Part shown: positions 17,609 through 27,900 of the stretch, in pieces
Layout: each line of letters starts with the position of its first letter
Position numbering within the stretch: the stretch's first letter is position 1
Assembly: GCF_042682785.1 (NCBI RefSeq)
Contig: NZ_JBHUIB010000002.1
Location: 62,001 to 126,000, forward strand
Direction of reading: 5' to 3'
DNA length: 64,000 nt
From: Thalassotalea_F euphylliae
GTDB taxonomy: Bacteria > Pseudomonadota > Gammaproteobacteria > Enterobacterales > Alteromonadaceae
The notes under the pieces: generated by a model
Told to the model about the DNA's origin: nothing
Seen by the model: only the letters and a program-made list of their open reading frames with translations
The model's database searches: none
Position numbers and translations under genes: made by a program

Positions 17609-18808
17609 TTGGCGAAGTTAAATAATCGGTTTTGGTTCCAGTTGCACGGCTGGATTTCATTACCCGTATGGGTTGTTTTTTGTTTGGTTTGCTTGACGGG
17701 CACCATTGCAGTAGTGAGTCATGAGTTAACTTGGTTGACTAATCCAAATGCGAGGGCGGTGAATCCAGATAACTTGCCTGAAAAAACAATGCCAGAATTA
17801 GTCGCGGTTGTTGAACAAGCTTACCCAACGGCAAAGGTCACAACTGCGTTAAATTTTGAACCGTACTTGGTTAATGCCGTAATTTTCACTGATCATGACA
17901 AACCTTATGCAGTCGCTTATATCAATCAATACACGGGAGAAATTCAGGAGATAAACCAAGGTCAGACTTTTATTAATTTTATGCGCTCGCTGCATGCTTG
18001 GTTGTTATTTCCATGGCAGAATAGCTATAGCCTTGGTTATTACTTGGTCTGTTTGATGGCGGTGGTAATGCTAGGTGCGCTTCTTACAGGCCTTGTCGTT
18101 TATAAGAATTTTTGGCGATCTTTTACACAACCCAAAGTACGCTTTCATCAAGGGCGTAAAACGCTTTACGCTGATTTGCATCGATTGGCAGGCGTATGGT
18201 CAATATGGTTTTTAGTGTTAATGAGCATTACGGGCATTTGGTACCTAGTGCAAGCGATTCTCTGGCATACCGATGTTGAAATAGACCCACATGAACCTAT
18301 GATTGCTATCGAGCAAGTGCCGATGAGCTCGGCAGGCGCTCCAAGTCCAAACTATTCTTTGGCAGACGCGTTGGCTATAGCGAAGCAGCGTTTTCCTGAT
18401 TTTGAAACCACCTATATTTTACCTGCTGAGCACAACCGAGATAATCACAAACTTTATGGTTCTGGTGACTTTATATTTTTCGACAAGTATTCATATAGCG
18501 TTATTGTCAACCAATGGACTGGTGACATTGAACAAGTGAGAACGCCTGAACAAATGACAGGCATTCAAACCCTTGCGCATATCGCACATCCTCTGCATTA
18601 CGGGACAATAGGTGGTATTTGGACCAAAGTTATCTGGTTTGTATTTGGTGTGCTATTAACGGGTATGTCGATAACAGGCTTTTTAATGTGGGGAAAACGG
18701 ACATTTGATGGCGCTAGGCAAGTAGCAAAGTCAAAAGAAAATATTCAATCTGATCAATTAATAGATGTACTTCCTGCTAATAAGGAGGCTATCGATGGCT
18801 CGCGTTAA
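17609..18808 (+). CDS. PepSY-associated TM helix protein (iron-regulated membrane protein)
   Basis: 399 residues from a TTG start with a perfect AGGAGG at 17598-17603, five bases away. Four membrane helices are visible: WISLPVWVVFCLVCLTGTIAVV near 15-37, YSLGYYLVCLMAVVMLGALL near 140-160, SIWFLVLMSITGIWYLV near 195-212, VIWFVFGVLLTGMSITGFL near 350-368, with periplasmic PepSY-like parts between. Histidines at helix ends (LHAWLLFPW, LHRLAGVW, AHIAHPLHY) could bind haem. Homologues (PiuB/FoxB-like) help release iron from siderophores. It is divergent from the TonB receptor across the Fur box and overlaps the next gene by 14 bases. Confidence 0.88.
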   Translation: MAKLNNRFWFQLHGWISLPVWVVFCLVCLTGTIAVVSHELTWLTNPNARAVNPDNLPEKTMPELVAVVEQAYPTAKVTTALNFEPYLVNAVIFTDHDKPYAVAYINQYTGEIQEINQGQTFINFMRSLHAWLLFPWQNSYSLGYYLVCLMAVVMLGALLTGLVVYKNFWRSFTQPKVRFHQGRKTLYADLHRLAGVWSIWFLVLMSITGIWYLVQAILWHTDVEIDPHEPMIAIEQVPMSSAGAPSPNYSLADALAIAKQRFPDFETTYILPAEHNRDNHKLYGSGDFIFFDKYSYSVIVNQWTGDIEQVRTPEQMTGIQTLAHIAHPLHYGTIGGIWTKVIWFVFGVLLTGMSITGFLMWGKRTFDGARQVAKSKENIQSDQLIDVLPANKEAIDGSR

Positions 18809-19262
18809 AAATACATGGTGGAATCGCAACAAGTTTAAAATGAGTGGCTTGGTTATTGTGTTGAGCGCTGTGTTTTTCTATCAGTCACTTAACCCAAAAT
18901 TTCCTGAACTTTGGTCAGCGAAAGTAATTGGTGAATATAATGTATCGCCTATGCCATTTAACCTTAAGCAACCATATTTGCATCATGGTGTATATACTAA
19001 GGATTTCTTTTTGATTTTTAATAAAGGCCAAGTGAAAAATATAAGACAGGCTTATTTGAATATCGGCACCAAAGCATTACCACTGGCTTCCTTAGAGCAA
19101 GGAGAAGATGGGATTTTACATGGCAGTCAACACGGTCAGGAAGTGCACGCAATATCGCCCAAAGTTCTTTCCGAAAAAGATAAATTATGGCTAACTATAG
19201 AAAACTGGAATGGTGAGGTGTTGGTAACTTACTGGGATATACCTGTTCAGTTTTTAGATTAA
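18795..19262 (+). CDS. Small membrane-anchored protein of the iron locus
   Basis: 155 residues from the ATG at 18795, with AAGGAGG directly upstream; it overlaps the end of the PepSY gene. One N-terminal membrane helix (MSGLVIVLSAVFFYQSL) is followed by a periplasmic beta-rich domain (AYLNIGTKALPLASLEQGEDG, HGQEVHAISP). It is not recognised by name. Translational coupling suggests a partner of the PepSY protein. Confidence 0.75.
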   Translation: MARVKNTWWNRNKFKMSGLVIVLSAVFFYQSLNPKFPELWSAKVIGEYNVSPMPFNLKQPYLHHGVYTKDFFLIFNKGQVKNIRQAYLNIGTKALPLASLEQGEDGILHGSQHGQEVHAISPKVLSEKDKLWLTIENWNGEVLVTYWDIPVQFLD

Positions 19263-19286
19263 GGTGCCTTACTAAAAGCACCAAAC

Positions 19287-19314
19287 GAAAAAGCGCTTAT
19301 AAAAGCGCTTTTTT
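19287..19314. terminator. Bidirectional terminator
   Basis: AAAAAGCGCT-TATAA-AAGCGCTTTTTT between convergent genes; usable from both sides. Confidence 0.85.
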
Positions 19315-19347
19315 AGGGCAAATAATTCGGGAGTATTTAACTTCCCA

Positions 19348-20031
19348 CTACCAACCTACGTAAGCCGAATAACCAAAAATCAGTTCAATGGCTAAGTGAA
19401 TAAAAAGAGCAGGTAACACGCTGTTTGTTCTAATGGTGAGCCAACTTAGCGCAAGAGAAGCAAACACGAAAGGGATAGATTCGTACATTGGTTTTTTAAT
19501 GTGAAACAGGGCTTCAAAAGACGCCACCATTAGCATAGCTGTCCAATTAGATAATACTTCTGGTACGGCATAACGTTCTTTAAGTAAATACCGAATACCA
19601 CCTAATAAGAAGCTGCGATGGAATAACTCCCAAGCAATTAAGGTTGAACTTGTGAATATTAAAAAGCGTTCAAACCTTGCTGCCTCTCTTAACTGTTCTA
19701 GCGATTGACCTTTACGGTAGTGATTTAGGTAATCATCGGCGTAGTTCGCTAAAAATATCGCCAAAAATATTAGGCATACGCCCGCCACTAACATGGTGAG
19801 CGCTGAAGCTTTGTCCCATCGGGGAAGTTTCAAATATATGTGAGTTAAAGGAATGGCTAAAACCATTAAGAGGATAGCAGGTAAAACAATACGTAAAATC
19901 GGCCAGAGCCCCATAAAACCCTCATAGCGAAGCACTTTGGGCGCAAAGTAATGGCCGATAAGCTGCAGCAGCAAGGCAGATACAACAATCACTATCAGTG
20001 GTTTTACATCAATAACTTTTGAGGTAGGCAT
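19348..20031 (-). CDS. CPBP (CAAX/Abi) family intramembrane protease homologue
   Basis: 227 residues with about six membrane helices. Motif 1 reads AWELFHRSFLL, where the family has EExxxR: the second Glu and the Arg remain but the first Glu is Trp. Motif 2 is FEALFHI (FxxxH); motif 3 is FIHLAIEL (H with Glu four residues on). Family members cleave prenylated or bacteriocin-like peptides or act non-catalytically. The WE variant exists in some subfamilies to my memory, so activity is uncertain. Confidence 0.82.
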   Translation of the reverse strand: MPTSKVIDVKPLIVIVVSALLLQLIGHYFAPKVLRYEGFMGLWPILRIVLPAILLMVLAIPLTHIYLKLPRWDKASALTMLVAGVCLIFLAIFLANYADDYLNHYRKGQSLEQLREAARFERFLIFTSSTLIAWELFHRSFLLGGIRYLLKERYAVPEVLSNWTAMLMVASFEALFHIKKPMYESIPFVFASLALSWLTIRTNSVLPALFIHLAIELIFGYSAYVGW

Positions 20032-20279
20032 TGTTTGCTATTTAGTCGTATATTGCTGAGTTACTGTAACAGCGACATGAGTACTTTCAAAACCTTTTAA
20101 CCAAGTTTTAAATCAGCAATGTGTTGCTAACACAATGACTTATGGTGGTGTTGTGAATAAAGCCGATACAGAGCCTTTAGTGATAGGCTTAACCTATTAC
20201 TTTTGTAAAAATGGCGGAGAATATGCTCGTCTTGTACGTTTCGTCGTTATTCTTATCAGACAAATGCGTGATGATTCTG
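20032..20279. other. Intergenic stretch ahead of rimO
   Basis: Non-coding by my reading. It holds a 49-codon ORF (20135-20284) that overlaps the probable rimO promoter and has no ribosome site, so I do not call it a gene. Confidence 0.5.
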
Positions 20280-20285
20280 TATAAT
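20257..20285 (+). promoter_or_regulatory. rimO promoter candidate
   Basis: CAGACA (20257-20262), a 17-base spacer, and a perfect TATAAT at 20280-20285, about 50 bases before the rimO ATG. Confidence 0.65.
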
Positions 20286-20337
20286 CCGCGCACCCAAAAT
20301 CACCAGATACTCAATTTTCGACGCATAAGGGCACACT

Positions 20338-21792
20338 ATGACTGTTGAACATTTCGATCCAAATAACCCGTCTCCAGCGGTGCAATCGGATATCAAACAA
20401 ACCACGACGTTAGAAAACCCTGCGAAGGTTATTGCTGAGCAAAATGAATCGGCTAAACATGTTGATAACGCTTCACGTATAGGGTTCGTGAGTCTTGGCT
20501 GTCCTAAAAACCTTGTTGACTCTGAACGTATTCTGACTCAGTTGCGAACCGAAGGTTACGATGTTGTACCAAGTTATCACGATGCTGATATGGTTATCGT
20601 CAACACCTGTGGCTTTATCGATGCGGCGGTACAAGAGTCGTTAGACACTATCGGTGAAGCGCTAAAAGAGAACGGCAAAGTATTGGTGACAGGCTGTTTG
20701 GGTGCTAAAGAAGACGAAATTACAGAAATTCACCCTAACGTATTAGGGGTTACTGGTCCGCATGCGTACGAAGAAGTGTTGAGCCAAGTGCATGAACATC
20801 TCGAGAAGCCTAAACATAATCCTTTTGTTGATTTGATCCCCGACCATGGCGTTAAGTTGACGCCTAAACACTTTGCTTACTTAAAGATATCAGAAGGTTG
20901 TAACCACCGTTGTACATTCTGCATTATTCCGTCAATGCGTGGTGATTTAGATTCACGCCCTATTGGCGATGTGCTTGGGGAAGCAAAACGTCTTGCTAAT
21001 GCTGGCGTTAAAGAATTATTGGTGATTTCTCAGGATACCTCGGCATACGGGGTTGATGTGAAGCACAAAATGGACTTTTATGAAGGCATGCCGGTAAAAA
21101 CACATATGAAGGCGTTGTGTGAAGAGCTTGCTAAAGTGGGCGTTTGGGTGCGTCTTCATTACGTGTATCCATACCCACATGTAGATGACATTATCCCATT
21201 GATGGCAGAAGGTAAGATCCTTCCTTACTTGGATATACCCTTCCAGCATGCGAGCAAACGTATTCTTAAACTGATGAAACGCCCTGGTAGCTCTGAACGT
21301 GTTTTAGAGCGTATTAAAAAGTGGCGTGAAATTTGTCCTGAACTTGTGATTCGTTCTACGTTTATTGTCGGGTTCCCTGGAGAAACGGAAGAGGAGTTTG
21401 AAGAGCTACTTGAGTTCTTAAAAGAAGCTCAGCTAGATCGCGTAGGTTGTTTCAAATACTCTCCGGTTGAAGGAGCGACAGCTAACGAGTTACCTGATCA
21501 CGTGTCTGAAGAGGTCATGGAAGAGAGGTTGCAGCGCTTTATGGCAGTGCAAGCAGAAATCAGTGCACAGAAGCTGCAAGATCGTATCGGGCAAGAGTAT
21601 TTGATCACCGTCGATGAAGTAAACGAGTTAGGTATTGTTGGCCGTTCGTATATGGACGCGCCTGAGGTAGACGGTAAAGTGTATTTATCTGATGATTACG
21701 ATGCTGAGCCAGGTGACCAACTATGGGTACAAATTATTCATGCGGATGAACATGATGTTTGGGGTGTCCGCGTCGAAGACGACGAAGAATAA
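20338..21792 (+). CDS. rimO: Ribosomal protein S12 methylthiotransferase RimO
   Basis: 484 residues; E. coli RimO has 441, and the extra is an N-terminal stretch of about 40 polar residues before IGFVSLGCPKNLVDSERIL. Domains: UPF0004 (Cys of GCPKN, NTCGF, TGCLGAKE bind the auxiliary 4Fe-4S cluster), radical SAM core with EGCNHRCTFCIIPSMRG (CxxxCxxC), and a C-terminal TRAM domain (YLITVDEVNELGIVGRSYMDAPEVDG). It adds a methylthio group to Asp88 of S12. A weak AAGGG ribosome site precedes the ATG. Monocistronic between its promoter and a strong terminator. Confidence 0.96.
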   Translation: MTVEHFDPNNPSPAVQSDIKQTTTLENPAKVIAEQNESAKHVDNASRIGFVSLGCPKNLVDSERILTQLRTEGYDVVPSYHDADMVIVNTCGFIDAAVQESLDTIGEALKENGKVLVTGCLGAKEDEITEIHPNVLGVTGPHAYEEVLSQVHEHLEKPKHNPFVDLIPDHGVKLTPKHFAYLKISEGCNHRCTFCIIPSMRGDLDSRPIGDVLGEAKRLANAGVKELLVISQDTSAYGVDVKHKMDFYEGMPVKTHMKALCEELAKVGVWVRLHYVYPYPHVDDIIPLMAEGKILPYLDIPFQHASKRILKLMKRPGSSERVLERIKKWREICPELVIRSTFIVGFPGETEEEFEELLEFLKEAQLDRVGCFKYSPVEGATANELPDHVSEEVMEERLQRFMAVQAEISAQKLQDRIGQEYLITVDEVNELGIVGRSYMDAPEVDGKVYLSDDYDAEPGDQLWVQIIHADEHDVWGVRVEDDEE

Positions 21793-21800
21793 TCTGTAAT

Positions 21801-21830
21801 AAAAAAGCCCGGTTAACACCGGGCTTTTTT
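21801..21830. terminator. Terminator after rimO
   Basis: AAAAAAGCCCGG-TTAA-CACCGGGCTTTTTT; strong GC stem with T run on the plus strand and A run that serves the other direction. Confidence 0.88.
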
Positions 21831-21852
21831 ATTACGAGATACATACATCAGG

Positions 21853-21872
21853 CGCTACTCGACCGAGTAGCG
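21853..21872. repeat. 20-bp inverted repeat
   Basis: CGCTACTCGACCGAGTAGCG: nine-base arms around AC. There is no T run, so it is not a normal terminator. It lies between convergent rimO and the hybrid kinase gene. Confidence 0.6.
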
Positions 21873-21945
21873 TCAACACCAAAATACGCAGTAAAATCGA
21901 CATACTTGGTTTTCTTTAGGCTGAAACACTCAAATAACGTCAGGC

Positions 21946-24900
21946 CTAGTCTAATAACTCAGACAATACCTCGATAGCGTCCTCAAATTCATATACGGCA
22001 AGTTTATTGTTTGCCTTGCCAAGCGTTTTACTGAAGTTACTGCCGTTAGATTGCTCAATAAGTTCAGCTAATTTGTCTACTGCCGCGCTGTCGAACTCTT
22101 CAGCCAATTCAATTATCTCCTTGATACGCACTTTAATGTCGTCGTCACTTAGTGCATTGGCTTTCGTTACGCCAGTGTCATGGGGGGTGTTGGCCTCTAA
22201 GTACAACTTTATTTCATTGCATACATTGTCTAATGCTAGAACGAGTTTATCTTTGAGTGAGTCTAAGGCTGCTTGGTCAGCTATGGTTGTAGTGTCTTTT
22301 TCCAATTGCGCTGCCAGCTGGCTGACCTGCATAGCGCCAATATTTGCTGAGGTGCCTTTTAGTGTATGCGCCAACCGTATTTTGGTTTCTTTGTCACCGG
22401 CATCAAACTCCATTTCAAATGTGTTACCACCTTCGACAAAACGGCCAAGCAGTTTAGTATACAACGCGGTATTACCTGCAACGGTATGAAGGCCTTGCTG
22501 AGTATCAATGCCGGCGATGATAGGCATTTCAAATAATGGCTTACTCGCCTGGCCAGAGGTGTCTGGACTCGTCATCAGCTGCCCATCGCATAACCATTGA
22601 GTAAGTGTTGAAAACAAGGTGCTCACTTCAATTGGCTTTCCGATATGGTCGTTCATGCCAACCGCTTGCGTTTTTTCGATGTCTTGTTGCATGACATTGG
22701 CAGTCATCGCAACAATAGGTAAGTCCTGATACTCTGGCATTTCACGGATTTTTGTTGTCGCGGTAAATCCATCCATGATGGGCATCTGACAATCCATTAA
22801 TATGAGATCAAACTTATCTGGTTCCAGTATATCTAAGGCAGCCTGCCCATGCTCGGCAATGGTTACTTCAATACTTTGTCCTTCCAGTAAATCTTTTGCT
22901 AATTCTTGGTTAAAGGCATTATCTTCAACCAGTAAAATTCGTTTACCTGCAAGGTGCGACCAATCTTGTTGTTGAAGTGGCTCTGGCGCTACTTTCGTGA
23001 TGTGGCTGCTAAAGGCTTCTAATATAGATTCATATAAGTGGCTGGGATTTGTCGGCTTACTCAGTGAAGCATCGTAGTGGATTTGCTTCAACGCTGCTTT
23101 TTCTGCCATCTCTTGAATATCATAAGCGGTCATCATTGCAATTTTAGGCATATCGGTGCCTTGTTGAATTGACAACTGCTGAACAAATTCAAGGCCATCC
23201 ATTTCTGGCATCATCCAATCGACATACACTAAATCAAAAGGAGTAGTCGCTGACGCAATCATGTCCAATCCAGCTTTTCCTGAACCTACTGACGTTGCAT
23301 GGTAACCAAATTGCTCAAGCATACTTTTGATAATTTCTTGTGCTCCGTCGTTATCATCAACCACAAGGATGTTTAAAGTAGCCAAGTGGGACGGGACAAT
23401 AAGCTTTTGATCGAGATTCTTGTCACTTAGCTGAAGTTTACTGGTAAAGCTGAACGTGGTGCCTTTACCATATTCACTCTCAACCTGAATTTTTCCTCCC
23501 ATTAATTCGACAAGGTTTTTGGAAATGGTTAAACCAAGGCCTGTACCACCATATTTTCGGGTTGTGGAGGTGTCTGCTTGCGAAAATGCTTGGAACAACC
23601 TTGCTTGCTGCTCTTCAGTCATACCAATACCGGTATCTGTCACGGCGAACTTAACGATCAAGGTGTTATCGAAGTGGCGTTCGACACTGAGTTTAAGGGT
23701 AATCTCACCTTTGTCTGTGAACTTGATTGAGTTGCTGCCGAGATTTAGTAGCACTTGCTTCAAGCGAAGCGGGTCACCAATTAAATTCATGGGCATATTG
23801 GCAGGCAGATCAATGAGTAACTCAATGTCTTTTTGAGCCGCTTTCAGACCAAGTGTCGTGCTGAAATGATCGACAACCTCATTCAAATTAAAGTCGATAT
23901 TCTCGATGTCTAATTTACCCGCCTCGATCTTAGAAAAGTCGAGAATATCGTTGATAATTCCTAGTAGGGAATGTGCACTCAGCTCAACTTTATCTATATA
24001 GTTTCGCGCTTTTTGCGGCAATTGCTGCTGAAGTGCAAGGTGCGACATGCCAATAATAGCATTCATTGGCGTGCGTATTTCATGCGACATATTGGCAAGG
24101 AAATCTGATTTCGCTTGCGTGGCTTGTTCGGCAGCTTCTTTGGCTTCAAGCAATTGTTGTTCAGCAATTTTGCGTTCTGAGATATCACGGACAGACGCAC
24201 AAATAAGCATTTCGTTGCCCACTTTTAATGGGCTTAAACTAATTTCTACTGGAAACTCAAACCCTTTACTGTGAAGAGCTTTTAACTCTAGCCCAGAGCC
24301 CATTTCTCGTACCGATGGCTTCTTAACGTAGCTAGCAACATTATCCGCGTGATGCGCTCGATATTGCATGGGGATCAACACTTCAATAGGTTGACCGAGC
24401 AATTCTTGTTTATTACAGCCAAACAACTTTTCAGCCAATGCGTTAGCCAAGATGATTTCACGATCAGTGTTGACCACCAACATACATTCAGGGGCTGACT
24501 CTATCAGTGCCTGAAATTGCTGTTCTGACTCTTTTCGATCGGTAATATCTATGATGGTGCCATGCAGCGCTTGTGCTGTACCGTCTTTATCGTAGGTCGC
24601 TTGGCCACTTTCATAGACCCATAACTCGCTGCCATCCGCTTTGCTGATACGATATTCAATAGTGTAAGTTGTCTTGTTTCTTACTGCTTCATAAACAGCT
24701 TCATCGACTTTCTGGCTATCTTCAGGGTGGATAATACTGGCGTATGTAACTTCGCCAGATAAGAATTTCTGCACCGGAATTTGAAGAAGTTGCTCAGTCA
24801 TTTCACTCATGAACAACATTGTCCAGTCTTCATCTAAACGACAGGTGTAGACAATACCTGGTATCGTATTGATTGTAATTTCTCGCTCTTTTGCCGCTTT

Positions 24901-27900
24901 TTCTGCGGCGAACTCAGCTTCTTTTTGAGCCGTAACATCTTGGCAAACCCCAATCAGTTGATAGGTCATTGATGCGGCTTTTCTAAGTGTTGTTTTTAAC
25001 CAACGGTATTGGCTATCGTTTGGCTTTTTGAGGCGAACATCAATTGTACAAAAAATATTGTCACCTTCTTTAAACGCTTTCAGTGCGGATAGTGCTTTAG
25101 CGAGATCTTTTCGGTGAATATAAGGATATAAGTCTTGTTTCAGATCAACCCGCCCAGGGCTAACGCCAGTCAGCTGTTTCAACATACTTGAACCGCTTAA
25201 CCGTTTGAGTGATGGTGTCCACTCCCAGTCGGCCAGGCCCGCTGCTTCCGCTGCCAATTTTAAGCGAATATCATTTTTGCGGTTGAGCCGCTCGGCAAGT
25301 TTTTTAGATGTAATATCACGCACAGTGCAAAGTAGGGCGCTCTTTCCCTTCCAGTCCACAGGCTGCAAATAAATTTCACACGGTACATGTTGGTTACCAA
25401 AGCGGAGGTGCTCCCACTCAAAAAGCACAAAGCCGTCTTTATGTGCTTGAGCAATTCTTTCTGCTGCTTTCTCTTGAGACAAGCTGCCGTCAGGCTGTTT
25501 TTCAGGCGAAATATCTTTGATTGATACGCCTATCAACTCGTCTTTGCTATTAACGCCATAGATGTTCAGTGCTGCTTCGTTACAGTCAATAAACTTCTCA
25601 TCAGCAAGCACAACTAGCGCATCTCTTGATGACTCGAACAAACCCCTAAAATTCAATTCACTGTCTGAAAGGGCTTTTGTGCGATCGTTAACTTCCTGCT
25701 CTAGCGATTTCTTCGCTTTGATCAGCACTCTGTTTGCACTTTCACCAATAAACATCACTAGCATGACACCAATAATGGTTAAGATAATGAAAATAGCTAA
25801 AAAACTGAGGAGGACGACTTTAATTCTGTGATAACCAGCGAATGCTTCCTTATAGTCAACTTCCGTGACTAAGCCGACGTTAAGCTTGTCATTCCAAGCC
25901 CAATTACCAATGACTTTCACGCCACGATAATCCAAATAGCCTTCAGTATCGAAGCCATTTAGCTTTTTGGTGAGCGCTTTTGCAGCTCGTGTTGGAGGCT
26001 GCTCAGTGTCAAATGCTTCTGGCACACGAAGCTCTATGACGCCTTTGTATGTGAGTAAGTCATTCGATATTGCTTCATCTATGGTATAGAAACGACTTTG
26101 GCTAACAATAAAGCCTTTGTTATTAACTGCGTAGGTTTCACCTGTTTGTCCAAAACGACCTGTAGAGAGCACTTGAGAGAAGGTGGCATTCGGATCTACG
26201 CGCATAGTGATTGCCCCAATAATATTGTTCTGCGTATCGGTAATTGGCGCAATAAAAAAGGCTGTGGTGTACGTAACTGACTTGATGTCAGCAACCACGG
26301 GCGGAATAAACAGTGACTCTCCTCGTTCAAAAACGCGCGCTAATAGCTCAGGGTGTTGCTTCGCTATGATATTAAGCGAACCAATGTTGCTGTTGCGCTT
26401 AGACGCTAAACTTATCTGCTCTGGAGAGATCAAAAAATAGCCTAAGTTCAACGCAGGTAAAAAGTCATGTACATATTTTCGCAACGCTAATTGTGCTGGG
26501 CTGTTTATTAGGGCTTCTGCGTCATCTTGGGTTGCTGCCAATGTTTGAGCAGCCTCTACTACAATAGGCATAGCCGCAATAGCATTTAATTCATCAAGCT
26601 TGTAGTTCGCCCATACATTTAGTGTTAACTGTGCTGCTTTTCGGGTTGTTTCGAGGGAGGAAGCATATTGCTCTTGGGTGCGCTCTTTGAATACTTGCAG
26701 AAATATAAAAGCAAAGGTCAAGAACACCAATGCCAACAGCGTAACAGTGGCGACCACCACTTTTTTGTTTCTAGCAGACGTAAACTGATATTTCAGCGGA
26801 TCTGCTTTTGTCTTTTTGACGACAGAAAACAGGCCGCTACTAACAAAGTAAATGACAACTAATACTGTAGCTAACACAATCCATTGCATAGTGGTAAGCG
26901 ACAGTCCTGACACCTCTGGGTTTGGCTTGATAGCGGGCTCATTCTTTTCAAACATCAGAAGCTGGTTCAAATCTAAGCTGTATGCCAACTTATCCGGATC
27001 TGCCGCTCGCGATAGATGCGCAAAATCGATGTTTCTCGGATTTAAGCGTTTAAGTTTGCTCAGCGTTGCCGTGTTGCGTTGGGTTACGGCTAACATCGGA
27101 ATCTCGTATGTCAGGGCCTGTTGTTGAAAATCAATACCACGCAAATAATCATGCATTAGCACCGTAGCGAACCCCACGTCGAACAAGTGCCCACCCACGG
27201 ATACGGCGAGATCGCCTTGTGTAACCATGTCTATTGCTTTTCCATCCCAATCAATACCGCCCACGACAGGTGGATATGTCACATCCAATGATTGAATGTG
27301 TTGAGCAACCGCCTTAGCCATTGCATCGCTAGCGCACCAAACAATCGTAATTTCTGGGTTTTGTGTATAACTTTTCTTAAATAGTTCAACGGCTTGTTTG
27401 GGATCCCAATTGGCATGTTGAATATCTACAGATGCGATATTTGGGGTTCCAGAAAGCACATTCTGCAAGCCCGCTAGCCGTTGCTTACCTGCAGTTGCTG
27501 TTTTGTCACCGCTGATCGCTAACACGTGGTGAGCACTGGTTTTACTATCGCTAGCCAGCAAAAGTTGCTGCATCAATACCTGTCCAGCATTGACATCGTC
27601 GGGTAAAACACTGCCAATCCAGCTGGTGTACTTTTGGCGAGGAACCAGACTGGTATTCGAAATTGGCGAGTTAATCAAAATAGCGGGTATGCTTTGCGCT
27701 TCTAGAACTTGAAGAACACGTTCACCATTGCCTGAAAAATCATGAAATAACACACCATCTGCCCAATTGGCGGCTTCTTCAGCAAGGGTGATGTAGTGTT
27801 CAGATGAGCTAGGTGCAGGAAATACTTTGTACTCTACTGCTAAGTCATCTGCGGCTTTTTGACCCAGCGCCAGTGCTTGTTGCCAAAAGGTGTCGTTTAC

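Noticed and set aside
20135..20284. 49-codon ORF before rimO
   Set aside because: It overlaps the probable rimO promoter (TATAAT), lacks a ribosome site and has no recognisable product.
22007..22489. 160-codon plus-strand ORF inside the hybrid kinase gene
   Set aside because: Antisense shadow of a well-supported domain (HPt and C-terminus); Ser/Ala-rich reading typical of opposite-strand frames.
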